From Oenanthe sinensis (lineage: Eukaryota; Streptophyta; Magnoliopsida; Apiales; Apiaceae): a stretch of DNA of 64,000 bases. The stretch lies in assembly GCA_028671895.1 (NCBI GenBank), contig CM053794.1, positions 21,128,501 through 21,192,500 on the forward strand, read 5' to 3'. Made by a program: the position numbers and the translations under genes. Positions within the stretch are counted from its first letter, which is position 1. Every line of letters starts with the position of its first letter. The notes under the pieces were generated by a model. The model was given only the letters and a program-made list of their open reading frames with translations, ran no database searches and was not told the origin of the DNA. Below are positions 24,301 to 36,736 of this stretch, in pieces.

Positions 24301-24485
24301 TTTAACAAATTACAGAACAAATTATAGAATTTCAGACCAACAAACAACCAAAAAAATTTTAAGTGAGCAGATACGAAAATATGAAAACTATATTTTTATT
24401 AATTAAAAAAATTGGAAAGGGAAAATATAAGAGAACATAAATAAGGAAAGAAAAATGGGTCATGGTCCCTGACATTAAGAAAAAG

Positions 24486-25304
24486 GGGTCCTGGTCCCTG
24501 ACAATCGAATGTCAGGGACCAGTTATTTAACATTATGTTTCGTAGCCGTTGGATTGAAGCACGGACGGCTGAGATTAAAAAATATTTTATCCCTTTCTGC
24601 GGTAAGGATGACTTTCCGTGGTTTAAGAGCGCGGAAAGGGAAACGACACCAGCTAGTTAATAAAACGACATTTCCTCTATCTGCGCTTTAAAACCGCGGA
24701 AAGACGGTTTTAAAGTACCAGTTCCCTCATATTAGATCTTTAAACCAAAGAAGTAAAGGATGAAAATACAACTCTTTCTGTTTCCACAACATTAGCTAGT
24801 GAAACAACTACATCTAAGTTGCAGAATGTGGATTGTGGTGATTCGAATAAAACTCAAACTAAAGCTAAGAAGCAAAGTACTGACTCAATAACTAATACAC
24901 CAAGACAGAAAAGACAAATTCCCTCGGCATCCACAGCGTTGGTTATGGGAGCTGTACTTGGTATCCTTCAAACCATTTTTCTCATATCTCTAGCTAGACC
25001 ATTGTTAGGAATAATGGGAGTCAGATCTGGAAGTACACCTATTCCCATGCACTCTAGTTAATTTTTAAATCTGTTTAAAGATATAATATGAGGGAACTGG
25101 TACTTTAAAACCGTCTTTCCGCGGTTTTAAAGCGCGGATAGAGGGAATGTCGTTTTATTAGTTAGCTGGTGTCGTTTCCCTTTCCGCGCTTGTACCGGGG
25201 AAAGGGGTAAAATATTTTTTAATCTCAGCCATCCGTGCTTCAATCCAACGGCTATGAAACAGAATGTTAAATAACTGGTACCTGACATTCGATTACCAGG
25301 ACCC
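24486..25304. mobile_element. Pack-MULE (Mutator-like, non-autonomous) with captured MATE exon
   Basis: Terminal inverted repeats are 24486-24745 and 25073-25304, both beginning GGGTCCTGGT when read inward. The flanks are AAGAAAAAG at 24477-24485 and again at 25305-25313, a perfect 9-bp target duplication as made by Mutator-like transposases. No transposase is present. Between the repeats are 327 bp resembling a host gene. The element sits in an intron of the PSK SIMULATOR-like pseudogene. The left repeat has about 28 extra bases after TTTCTGC compared with the right one. Confidence 0.88.
24755..25061 (+). pseudogene. Captured fragment of a MATE transporter gene (DTX42/FRD3-like)
   Basis: Open in one frame to TAA at 25059. 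A polar Ser/Thr/Lys-rich linker leads into IPSASTALVMGAVLGILQ and TIFLISLARPLLGIMGV, which I recognise from memory as the cytosolic linker and following membrane helix of MATE-type citrate exporters of the DETOXIFICATION 42/43 group. Only this piece of a roughly 500-residue transporter is present, so it cannot transport. The fragment ends right at the right-hand inverted repeat. Identity rests on a short helical region and should be checked by alignment. Confidence 0.6.
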
Positions 25305-27796
25305 AAGAAAAAGAGAGTAGTTGGTGAGTGGGCAAAAGCTGAGGTGTAGAAGCAAAACTGAAAACTAGAAGAGAACAAAAAAAAACTAAAAAAAGCGAGA
25401 AGCAACAAAGATACCTGAAGAATGGAAGTTGGACGGAGGCAGTCGGTGGCCGTGATGCCTTGCTTAGTGATCACAAGTTACAAGCAGAGCATCTCTAGAT
25501 CGATTAGGATTTTAACAGGTTAGGCACTACTTTACAATTTACATATGCTTTTGCCCATTGGATCAGATCTTATCAAGCTGCCCAAGGCTACTTATAACGC
25601 AATAATGCCTGGGACTTTTATTTATCACCATAACGCTATGTCATCTGATGGCAACGCTTCATTCTAGTGTAAAATCTGGCAAAGTAGAGGGTGACAAACC
25701 ATGTCAGATGTCTCAGATTTTGGAAGTACATGTGTCCCTCTATCTGATTGGCCACTACCTCTTACTGTGTATGTAACTGGAGTTATAGAGCTCTGATAAT
25801 GAGGATTAAGCTAAATTTTGTACTTATATCATTATATGGCAGGCATTGACATTTTTATTAGTTCAAAAAACTCGTGATTTTCTTGACTAGATCTTAGCTC
25901 AAGGACTTGTGCAATTTCCCTTTGACACTGCGCATATTGTTTTTAGTAAACAGCAAGTTTGCAAGATCATTGACATAGTTGCTGAATTCACTGCTCTTTT
26001 TCAACCATATACACAAGATGGATATTTTTGAGAACTAATTCTTTGTCCTGGCATTGTAGGAGAAGGTCTGGTCATTTTACAATCTGAGCTAAAGCATCAA
26101 AGAAAACTTGTGAGGAGCTTGAAAAAGAAATCTCTTTGGTCCAGAAGTTTGGAGGAGGTATGTTGTCCAGTAAATCTTTTTGTTTTCTGTCTGCAATTTT
26201 GCATCAATTTACAGTTACAAGTGTTTAAAATTTTCACCACAATTACTTTTCTGCATAGTGTTGAATATTGATGATCATGAATAAATAGATATGAATAGTC
26301 TGAAGTCAACAAGTTCTTTAATCCTGCAGCTATTTAAATTTGACAGCTTTCCTTCTTTTTTATACCAATACAGGTTGTAGAGAAGCTCGTCGATATTGTA
26401 ACATTCATACATCAAGACATCTTGGAAGCATTTGGGGATAATGGTATATATATACATACATATTTTATTTACTTGATGTATAGTTTGGAGGTTTAAAGCG
26501 AATATTATTTTGCATCACTCATTGGATAATTTTTTTGGAGATTACAATGCGATGGAGGGATCACTCTCAAGTGATTGCTGCGTAGTTTTTTTGAATTATG
26601 AAATTTTGCTTCATCATGTATTCAGTTCATTTTATTTTGCTGTCAAAGTGGCAGGTGTGACATCTACCGGAACAAAACTTTGTAATAAACCTGAAAGACT
26701 AGGTCTTGCTGGTCTTGCTTTACATTATGCTCATATAAGCACTCAAATGGATGACATTGTAAGTGATGGTCATTTTTCTTTTGGGTTAAACTTTCTTGTG
26801 GCTGGTTTTGTGTGATTGAGGTGATGTAATGTAATTGTTTCTACTAATACATATATAGGCATGTCGACCTACATCTCTCCACCTAATACAAGAGATGGAT
26901 TGTATTATGGGTTACCAACCGGTGTCAAGACAGCTTTGCGTTCTCGGTTACAGGCATTTGATGCCAAGGAAGAAGTATGCACTCTCCCCAAGTTCCTTGT
27001 AATTGGTCTTGTTTTTTTGTTAATTATTTTAGTGTTATTTTTATGTCTTACATCTGTGTAATATATTGACTTTTAGCTTACGGTTCCTCAAATCAAAGCG
27101 GAAATGGAGAAGACTCTCCAGTGCCTTGTTCAGTTGCTGCAGACACTACCAAGTATGTGCATTCAGTCTTGATTACTTAGTAAACAACTCTGATTTGCTT
27201 CTTTTGCGAAGGAGTATAATTTGTTCTTACCTGCTTGGTCTTGTAGATATCTAACCTGTTAACTAATTTTATTTTTTATAATCTGATGGAAATTGGACAG
27301 AGCACATCAAGGTTTTGGTTGGGTTGGAGAGTGGGCAACCACTGGGTCAGTGAACAGTTCTTTGGTGCATGACTTAACTTGTACCTTTATTAATTGTGCA
27401 AGTGCTAATATTGTTGTGCCCATTTGACAGTATGGATTTTGGAGGCAAGAAGACTGGTGCCAACAGCAGTTTGATTCGTCTACCGACACTGTATCATGCG
27501 GATACGCAAAAAATGGATCAAAACATCCTTGAATTAGTGGTTTTCCTTCACCGTCTTATCAACTTAGGTACAAAGACAACGGCTTCAAGGCCTTGCCAGT
27601 TCAATCCTCAATACGCAAAGGAATGATCATGCAAATCGAGACACAAGCACTGTCATCATTAGACAGTAATCGTGATGTCCAAGAGAAAAAACTCTTTGGA
27701 GGACAAAAATTTATTGGAGGTAGTGAAGCAGAGAAAAATGGTTACTGGGAGGAGCAAAAGCCAAGAATTTGCAATCGGAAGAAAGGGTTCAATTAA

Positions 27797-28830
27797 AGTT
27801 CTGGCATTAAGTCGGAGCACTGGCAGATAGTATAATGAAAGAAGAGAGTTATGTTTGAAATTTTGTAAATCATTAAGTTTTGAGATCGCTGGTAATACCG
27901 TCTACATTTCTTTACAGTTTGTTGAAAGCTTTTATAGCTGCTTTAGGAGACATGGAATTACTATCATCAGTTAAGTGATTTACACGTCTAGCATGCGCAT
28001 AGATAGATCAACTGCCATCTGTGTTTAGCTTGTACTGGCTGCAATAGTCTGTTTATCGCATCTATGAAATCAGGTACTACACAGTAAATGACGTAAGTTG
28101 GAAACCACATTAATAGTTTGTGAAGCCTCAACAACGTTCTGAGTCAATGACGAGTGCAGGGAAGCATGTTTACAGAGCTACATTTCTATCTTGAACCGAC
28201 CGTCATTGATGAAATTAGGGCAGGACCTATCATCAGCTTTCCCATCCTGAACGACTCATCTATGGAAAGGAAGATGCTGCAAACAACAATTTCGCTGGGG
28301 GGTATTATACAGGTAGGTCACATATTTGTCCATTCAGGAAGTATTATTTACCTTTACATGTTTATTCAAGTTATACTTGCCTGACTTTACTACCTTGATT
28401 TGCTTTTTATAAACCAGTATGGAAACGATCCGGGGTGAATCTTCACGCAAGAAAAATACAAAAATTATGATTAAAAAGTTGCCTAAAGTTGTGCTTTCTT
28501 GGTCCCTTTGAAGACATTCTCAATAAAATCAAGGTCTGTTTTCATTTATCTGCATGTCTATTTTTTACCATTTATCAAATCAAGAGTCTGATTTAAGGCC
28601 TCTCAAAAGTGTGGTAATTTTAATATGTATTCTGAGTTGCCTTGAATTTTCATGCAAGTGGATGCAATTCCTACTTCATTTAGTTCACTTAGGGATTACT
28701 AGAGTTCATTTGTTTATCCTCTTCATCAGCCAATAGTGCTAACTTATATGCCACATAAAACACATTTATATGTCAATGTTAATTAGATCTTGAGCATGAT
28801 AAATTAATGCAAGTACTGCGCTTGGTTCAG
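27797..28830. other. Spacer between the two gene fragments
   Basis: Contains an ORF at 28154-28384 that I cannot assign and a segment at 28410-28560 that recurs at 30040-30200. No intact gene. Confidence 0.5.
28410..28560. repeat. Direct repeat left of the transportin fragment
   Basis: CAGTATGGAAACGATC, TTCACGCAAGAAAAAT, TAAAGTTGTGC and GACATTCTCAATA recur in order at 30050-30160 (with small changes). The two copies bracket the transportin fragment. Confidence 0.75.
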
Positions 28831-29583
28831 GGTATTAATCATCCAGAAGGTCATAAACAATTTGACAAGGTCCTTATGGGTCTTCTGCGGAGAATTTTAG
28901 ATAATAACAAGTGGGTGCAGGAGGCAGCTTGTTCAGCTTTTGCAACTCTGGAAGAGTTTTCTATTTAAATTTAGTCAGCACTGTGTTCCTGCTTTTGAGA
29001 ATAACTTCTTTGTGAATTTTTTTCCCGCTTGTAGAAAGCTGCAGAAGAGCTAGCGCCGCGATTAGATATAATATTGCAGCATCTTGTGTGCGCATTTGGG
29101 GAATATCAGGTTGATCTTTGATGCTTTATTTCCTGTTTTCAGTCAATGTTATCAGTTGTCACTCCAATTAGTATTATTGCCAGTGTTGGCATGCGGTTCT
29201 CTATTTCCCTGCTTTCATTCTTATCTGTTTTAAATGCTTCCACTCGCTCTTAGGCAGAATTTAAGGATTGTGTATGATGCTATTGGAGCTCTGAAAGATG
29301 TTGTTTGAGGGGAATTGAATCAAGTGCACGATAAATTCATTTTCCCCCCAATCTGCAGATCATTAATATTACCGTTCACTGGATTTTGTTCAGGTCCAGA
29401 CTTGTACTCTAGCATGTATACTGCCTCTGTTTGGTTCATATTTTGGATTTTTGGTCCTCATTCTGATGATACAGCCTGTGCACCTTGATGTGCTCATGCC
29501 GCCATTGATTTCTAAGTGGCAGCAACTATCAAATGCAGGCAAAGACCTATTCACACTGTTGTAGTGCTTTACATCTATAGCAT
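28831..29583 (+). pseudogene. Transportin-1 (importin-beta family) gene fragment
   Basis: Transportin carries proteins with PY-type signals into the nucleus through HEAT repeats. Four exons from the middle of the protein remain: 28831-28956 (FDKVLMGLLRRILD, VQEAACSAFATLEE), 29035-29109 (AAEELAPRLDIILQHL), 29257-29323 (NLRIVYDAIGALKDVV, GELNQ) and 29475-about 29583 (HLDVLMPPLISKWQQLSN, KDLF). Exon phases agree with one another. Lesions: the donor after 28956 reads TT instead of GT, TGA interrupts exon three after KDVV, and TAG follows LFTLL in exon four. N- and C-terminal parts of the roughly 890-residue protein are absent. Introns are retained, so this is a DNA-level duplicate, not a retrocopy. 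Confidence 0.87.
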
Positions 29584-30356
29584 ATGTATGCAACTACCTC
29601 TTTTGCGAGTATCAGATGGTAGGTGCTTGTCTATATTCTATAAGTATCCATATTTTTCATCTACACTGATAGTAGCTGTTGAATTTGCCTATAAGTTTCT
29701 TACTTCTTTAAACACACACACACACACATACCTCTCATTCTGAATTCCATTTTGGCACATATGAGCCTTGATAATGTGATTGTCAACCAGTCGAGAAGGT
29801 GGATTCTCGTATTTAGAATGGAGCTAAGAGACTGAATGCTCAAACCTTATTGTGAGATGTGAATTGTGATTATAATTGTATGTTAGTTAGGATATTACAC
29901 GAGGACCTTGTGTTTTGTCAATTTATATAATATCTTAAAACACCATTATACAAAACATAAAACTACGTTTATTATGTAAATTGCATATCAGAGCTTCCTT
30001 ACAGAATCTTGTGTATACATTTGACATTGTTAATAGATTTGATTTTTATAAATTAGTATGGAAACTATACGGGGTAAATTTTCACGCAAGAAAAATGCAA
30101 TATATAATGGCAAGAACTTGACTAAAGTTGTGCGTTTTTGACATTCTCAATAGAACGAAAGGTTTCCTTTCTTTCATTTATGTTACTACTAACATGTTGA
30201 CATTTTTCTTAACACCACTAAACAAGGAAATAAGACTTGTGCTTATAATTTTGCAACTTTCATTGCAGCATATCGCTATTTCGGTCAACTACAAAAAAAC
30301 AAAAATACATCCGCTTCTGGAGCATCCTGTGTCTCGCACGGGTTTTAAACCTAGTT
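29584..30356. other. Spacer with second direct-repeat copy
   Basis: Holds a short (CA)n run near 29713-29728 and the second copy (about 30040-30200) of the repeat at 28410-28560. No gene seen. Confidence 0.55.
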
Positions 30357-31478
30357 TGACAATAATATATAAACTTTAGTTTTTAAAAACAAGGCTGAAG
30401 TAAAGAGTGGTTAGGATATTTCATACCGATATAGAACAGATAAGAGATACATACATCATAGGGTACTTAATACGTGCAACAAACCGGACAATGTGTACGA
30501 TATATACAATGTACCGTTGGATATCAAATCAAATCAAATTCTAGGTGCACCCACGTATACTCAAACAAATATCAAAATGGGCAAAGCTCGTCTCCTGAGC
30601 TAAAAGAAGGATATGCCGTGACAAATCACACTGCCACGGAAGTGTTATGCCACTGGTGCCAGAATGACATGGTTGTAGTACCCTTACAGCTGGTTAACTC
30701 GGTATACCATATCACTCAAATGATTCAAATAAAATAATTTCACAATTTTAAAATCACCTGAAACAGATATTTCAAATATTCTACGTGCAAATATGTAGCA
30801 TACATAATTTTCAAAAATCGCAGAAACAAATATTTAAATATTTTGAAACAAATTTTAAAATAATTTTTGGAAAATCAAAATGGTCAAAACGATTAGTAAC
30901 AGAAGGAACATATTTAGGAAACGAAACAAATTAAATATAATTAAACCTAAAAAGAGTAGCGTTGAAGAGAAAGGGAACGGAATCTGAACCTCGAAAATAG
31001 CGATCACAAATACTAATGATATCTGCAAATAACCCGCTAAACAGTCAGTTCCCGATCTAATAAAAAAATAATATACGACAACCGTTTAAACTACTTACCC
31101 CATTGAATAATAACTCCGGTATATGATCTTTAGTAATCAATGCCTATACAGAGCATTAGCCTACTGAATGAGATCACATGTCACATGGTTATTATAATAT
31201 TAATATAACTATATTGTTTGGTATGATAAAACGAATTATAATATGGTTTACCTCTTTTCCTTCCTCAAAGCAAAGCCCGACTAAACGAATGCAAATTTCT
31301 CGAGATGCATCTCTATTACTCTCCACTCTGTTTTTAGGGTTTTAATAAAACAACTCTCATTGTACATATATAGGCTCGTTAATAATTATTCTTTTTCTAA
31401 TTAAATTTAATATAAAATAAATATCATTATTAAAACTAATATAATTATTAATTCTAATTCTAGTTAATATATTATTAT
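30357..31478 (-). repeat. 3' LTR of the Gypsy element
   Basis: Matches 34465-35590 in order, e.g. CTTTAGTTTTTAAAAACAAG near the start and AATTCTAATTCTAGTTAATA near the end. It stops short of the terminal part seen in the other LTR. Confidence 0.85.
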
Positions 31479-31689
31479 GCATATGAGATAACTGTGGTGG
31501 CAACGCTACCTTATAAAGCAATTTTCCCTACTCACTCTATAACATCAAGGAGATACCTTCATAAACACGTGATCAACATGCTCAAATCCACCAAATTTCC
31601 TCTTTTGATCTGCATAGCTCTTTTGACGCGGTTGGGCTTCCTTTAAGTTTTCTTTAGTCTGTGCTACCTTCTCGTTAGTTACTAGAACC

Positions 31690-33900
31690 AACTCTGGCCC
31701 TTCAATGACACTTTCTCCAACCTCATTTCAACAAGTCGGAGCTCTACATTTACTACCATACAACGCCTCAAATGGTGGCATGCCGATACTCGCTTGCCAC
31801 ATATTATTGTATACAAACTCTACAAGACACAAAATACTTGTCCCAATCACCATACCACTCCAAAGCACAAGCCCTCAACATATCCTCCAACGTCTGGATC
31901 GTTCTCTTCGACTGTTCATCAGTTTGTGGATGAAAAGTTGCGCTATAATTAAGCCTCGTACCCCAAGCCTGCTAAAATTCCTTCCATGAATATGAGTGTT
32001 TTCTCTAATAGGTAAGACATGAGCTGATTTTGTAAATCTATCAACTACCACCCAAATAACATCATTCTTCTTGAAATTCCTCGTAAACCAGTGACAAAAT
32101 CCATGGTAATGTTTTCCCACTTCCAAACTGGAATATCTAATTGTTGTAACAGTCCGCTAGATCTCTAATGTTCAATCTTCACCTGTTGACATGTAAGACA
32201 TTTCTCCACAATCTCTGCTATGTCTCGTTTCATCCCACTTCATCAAAAATGCTTCTTCAAATTTCTATACATCTTAGTAGAACCTGGATGAATAGAGAAT
32301 GAAGAACTATGAGCCTCATTCAAAACTACTTCACGAATCGCTACGTTTGCAGGCACACACAATCAACTACCCAACCATACCACATCATAATCATCAACAT
32401 GAAACTCTGTTTATTTACCATCTGCCACATTCGATCTAATAGCTTCTAACCCTGTATCATCTTTCTGAGCTTCCTTAATCCTTAAGACTATATTTGATTC
32501 CACCTTCAAACTTGTTATATTTGCAGCTGATCCTACTACATATAACTCTACACCCAAGCGCTCCATATCTGAAATAAGGTCCAGCTGAGTAATAAGAGAT
32601 GCAACACTTCACAAGTTCTTCCTACCAAGAACGTCTACCACTACATTCGCCTTTCCTAGATGATACTGAATTTTAGCATCATAATCCTTAATAAGTTCAA
32701 GCCACCTCATCTGCCTCTTAGTTAGCTCCTTTTAAGTAAAAATATATTTGAGACTCTTGTGATCAGTGAAGATGTCACAAGTTTCTCCATACAAATAATG
32801 CCTCCAAATTTTTAAGGCAAAGACCACTGCTGCTAACTCCAAGTCATGGGTAGGATAATTTACCTCATAAGGTTTAAGCTACCTAGAGGCATACGAAATC
32901 ACCTTCACATGCTGCATAAGAACACACCCCAAACCTCTATAAACTTGATATCCACCACTCCTTAATGGTAAAACAAGTATATGAGCTGACATCAACCTCT
33001 TCTTTAAATCTTGAAAACTCTATTCACGATCATCATTCCACTCGAACTTAACACCATTCCGCATCAGCTGAGTCAATGACAAAGCTATGGATGAGAGAAA
33101 CCCTCTACAGAGCGCCTATAGTAGCCTGCCAAACCCAAGAAACTCCTCACCTCTGTCACATTGCTAGGTCTTGGCCAATTTGTGATATCCTAGACTTTCG
33201 CAGGATCCAACTCAAACCCCTTACTAAACACAATATGACCGAAAAATGTAATCTGCTCCAACCAGAATTCACACTTCGAAAATTTTGCAAACAATCTCTT
33301 TTCCATCAGGATTTCAAGTAGAATGCGTAAATGCTCATCATGTTCTTCCTTACTCCTAGAGTAAATCAAGATATCATCAATGAAAACCACAACGAACTTA
33401 CCCAAGTAATCATTAAAGACCCGATTAATCAAATCCATAAACATTGCTCGTGCATTCGTCAACCCAAAGGACATCACAAGAAACTTGTAATGACCATATC
33501 GGGTGCGAAATGCTGTCTTCGGAATATCTCCATCCCTTACTCGTAACTGGTGGTAACTCGATCTCAAATCTATCTTTGAAAAAAAAACTTCACCCTTTGC
33601 AACTGATTGAACAAGTCATGAATGTGTGGCAAATGATACTTGTTTCTAATTGTCACCCTATTCAACTCCTTGCAGTCAATATACAATCACATAGACCCGT
33701 CCTTTTTCATCACAAACAACACTAGAGCGCCCCATAGAAATACACTCGGCCTGATAAATCCCTTATCTAACAAGTCTTGCAATTGCTCTTTCAGTTCCTA
33801 CAACTTCAATGATGACATCCTATAAGTATCTTTAAAATAGCTTTAGTCCTAACAACAAGTTCAAAAGTAACATTTAGATAGTTTTACGACATAACACATC
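31690..33900 (-). pseudogene. Gypsy pol remnant: RT, RNase H, integrase
   Basis: Read on the minus strand. RT (33567-33190) has SSYHQLRV, FRTRYGHYKFLVMSFGLTNA and the catalytic FIDDILIYS box, followed by FGHIVFSKGFELDP. RNase H follows over 33150-32600 with YPTHDLELAAVVFALK, FTDHKSLKYIFT and YHLGKANVV. The integrase zinc finger region is ECLTCQQVK-like (KCLTCQQVKIEH near 32180), and the core starts with VVVDRFTKSAH near 32050. There are many stops and frameshifts, so no open polyprotein exists. The protease domain is not found. Confidence 0.87.
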
Positions 33901-34464
33901 TTTCCATCTTTTACGAGCATCGCAAACCTACAATCCTAAAATCCCTCCAATTTTTTTCTATTCCAACATTCCAGATTATATCCGCCCTATATTTAGAACA
34001 AAATGATAGAATCACTTATATTAGGTCTCAATTTCTATCACATCTCTCATTACTTTAAAAAGGTCGCATCAACCCTTAGAGCAATCCAACTTAAAAAAAA
34101 CATTTTCGTGTAGTTTAACACCCCTTCCCAAAATGAGATGATGTGTTACTTTCAAGCCACAAACCTGTATATAGAGTACTAAAATCCACCTTATAATAAT
34201 TAAATAGGTCCAACAAGTCTCTAAAATAATATTAAAATCTCCAAAATAATTTAAAGCGATAATGTGAATTAATCAAAAACCTCTACAAATAAACAATGTC
34301 TAAAAATGAGTGCGAGAAGTTCAAATGTCCTAATAAATGGAATAAAGATAGCTCTCTATCACACAGCCCAAGATCCCCCTAAGTACCTGCTAGAAGAAGA
34401 ATACGACATGAGCCAAATGCCCAGTACGGATTGGAATACAATTTATAAAATAAGATATATAATT

Positions 34465-35688
34465 TGACAATAATAAATAAACTTTAGTTTTTAAAAACAA
34501 GGCTAAAGCAAAAAGTGGTTAGGATATTTCATACCGATACAAAATAAATAACAAATACACATATCACGGGGTACCTAATGCGTGCAACAAACCAGACAAC
34601 GTGTACGGCATAGACAACATTACCGTCAGATATCAAATCACAAATCAAATCAAACTCTGGGTGCACCTACGTATCCTTAAACAAATATTAAAATGGTCAA
34701 AACTCGCCTCTTGAGCTAATAGAAGGATACGCCGTGACCAATCATATTGTCACGGAAGTGTTATGCCACTAGTGCCGCAATGACATGGATGTAGTACCCC
34801 TACAACTAGTTAATTCGATATATCCTATATCACTCTAAGAGTTCAAATAAAATAATTTCACAATTTTAAAATCACCTGAAACAGATATTTCAAATATTCT
34901 AAGTAAATATGTAAAATACATAATTTTCAAAAATCATAGAAACATATATTTAAATATTTTGAAACAAATTTTAAAATAATTTTTAGAAAATGAAAACAGT
35001 CAAAATGATTAGTAACGGAAGGAACAGATTTACGAAACGAAACAAATTAAATATAATTAAACCTAAAAAGAGTAGCGCTGAAGAGAAAATGGACGAAATC
35101 CGTACCTCGAAAATAGCAATCACAAATACTAACGATATCCGCAAATAACCCGCTAAACACCGGGCTCCCTGATCTAATAAAAAAAATATTATACGACAAC
35201 CGTTTAAACTACTTAGCCCATTGAATAATAACTCCGGTACATGATCTTTAGTAATCAATGACTATACAGAGCATTAGACTACTGAATGAGATCACATGTT
35301 ACATGATTATTATAATATTAATATAATTATATTGTTTGGTATGATAAAACGAATTATAATATGGTTTACCTCTTTTCTTTCCTCAAAGCAAAGTCCGACC
35401 AAACGAATGCAAATTTCTCGAGCTACACCCCTGTTACCCTCTTCTATGTTAAAAGGGTTTTAATAAAACAACTATCATTGTATATATATAGGCTCGTTAA
35501 TAATTATTCTTTTTCTAATTAAATTCAATATAAAATAAATATCATTATTAAAATTAATATAATTACTAATTATAATTCTAGTTAATATATTATTATTTTT
35601 AAATAATTATGGATATTAATATAATTAGTAATTCTAATTCTAGTTAATATATTATTATTATTATTATTAAATAATTACGGATATTACA
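34465..35688 (-). repeat. 5' LTR of the Gypsy element
   Basis: Second LTR copy with a TG...CA boundary (TGACAATAAT to GGATATTACA). Its outer end contains a repeated ATTCTAGTTAATATATTATTAT block that is single in the other LTR. I see no clear primer binding site just inside it. Confidence 0.8.
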
Positions 35689-36472
35689 CGAACGGAAGTC
35701 CATCTTGTTTTAAAATATTTTATTTAACTATTAAAGTATTGAGTTCAATACAGCAGCCATCAAATTGGAAAAAACATTTTAATTCAAGCTACCAAACTGC
35801 GATTTACTATTATTAGTTATTTAATTCACGAACTTGACGTGTTATATGTTGTATATAATTTTATTAACATAACATGTAATAATTTATTTTTCTTTATTTG
35901 TTGTATTTTGATTCTACACTAAGTAGCTAAACCTTAAAAACTCAAATGAAGTCAACTTTACACCGTTTTGAATATAATATAATTTTATATAATTATATTA
36001 TATAATTTAGTTAAATTTATATTTGATCCAAATTCGAAATATATTCGAATTTTCAAGTAAACTTAAAATTTGACCGGGCTTATTTTGGATATATATATAT
36101 ATGATCAATCCATTTTATAGTGTTTGTTAATTTATGGACACATGTTAAGCATCATTTTTTAAGATTCAAATATCATTTAATGGTCTATAATCAATTAATT
36201 TATATTTAATATAATTAATGAATAATTAAGTTATCATCTGTCGTCCCAGATCATGTGTTTGACTTTGACTCATTCCGAGATTTCTTAAAACATATATTCA
36301 TTTGTAAGGTTATAAGTTTATTTATTCAAAAAATAAAATTGTTCTTAGTAATTAAATAATCTTTATTTCCGAGATTTTTTAAAATATATATTTATTTGTA
36401 AGATTATAAGTCTACTTATTTAAAAAATAAAATTGTGCTTAGTAATTAAATAATCTTTATTAAATACTAAGT
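35689..36472. other. AT-rich intergenic DNA
   Basis: No gene recognised. Includes the tandem duplication at 36273-36460. Confidence 0.55.
36273..36460. repeat. Tandem duplication, 94-bp period
   Basis: TTCCGAGATTT starts near 36274 and again near 36368, and both units end in AGTAATTAAATAATCTTTAT. Confidence 0.85.
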
Positions 36473-36736
36473 GTTGGAATATGAGCTTAAGCCCGATTGG
36501 TTCTTATAGGTCAAAAGGATGAACTCTCATGGATATAGATATTTGGGCTGATAGAAGCATAAAGATATGGATTGTAATATATATATTCAGTCCTATTCAA
36601 ATCATTAAATCCATTCTCTATTTAGGATTTGTGACAATAGGAATAGTCCTATCTATATATGAGATCTATAACACGAGTAACGTTAAGTCGTTAACACGAT
36701 TGCATGACTTGCCTTTAAACAATACAAGCTTATAAG

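Larger units (their letters stand above)
23243..27796 (+). pseudogene. PSK SIMULATOR-like (DUF3475/DUF668) pseudogene
   Basis: PSK SIMULATOR proteins promote plant growth and carry DUF3475 then DUF668. Here most of DUF3475 is missing. Exons: about 23243-23347 (RFGDLCKD, WHNLGRYFAR), 23434-23524, 23739-23826 (ELYHELHALDRFEQYY), 26060-26157 (LKHQRKLVRSLKKKSLWSRS), 26374-26443, 26655-26758 (LGLAGLALHYAHI), 26859-26974 (PPNTRDGLYYGLP), 27077-27152 (LTVPQIKAEMEKTL), 27301-27345 (AHQGFGWVGEWATTG), 27431-27567 and a tail to TAA at 27794. Splice phases fit, so introns were retained. Lesions: TGA near 23261, a 7-bp tandem duplication TAAAGAC at 23299-23312, a one-base loss near 26880 (CRPTSL to PPNTRD), and a frame change near 27567. 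A Pack-MULE lies in the 23827-26059 intron. It is not a processed copy. Confidence 0.85.
30357..35688 (-). mobile_element. Ty3/Gypsy LTR retrotransposon, internally deleted
   Basis: LTRs at 30357-31478 and 34465-35688 share most of their length, both starting TGACAATAAT in window orientation. The right LTR is the 5' LTR because the pol order runs on the minus strand. The internal part is only about 3 kb: reverse transcriptase, RNase H and integrase can be traced, while gag and protease are absent or unrecognisable. Flanks (CTAGT before 30357, CGAAC after 35688) do not match, so no target duplication is visible; the left LTR also lacks about 100 bp at its inner end. Confidence 0.85.

Noticed and set aside
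25127..25474. Minus-strand ORF of 115 codons
   Set aside because: Most of it is the right inverted repeat of the Pack-MULE; the left repeat gives a near-identical ORF at 24509-24691.
28154..28384. ORF of 76 codons that might be an exon
   Set aside because: No family recognised and no matching splice partner; kept only as unassigned sequence.
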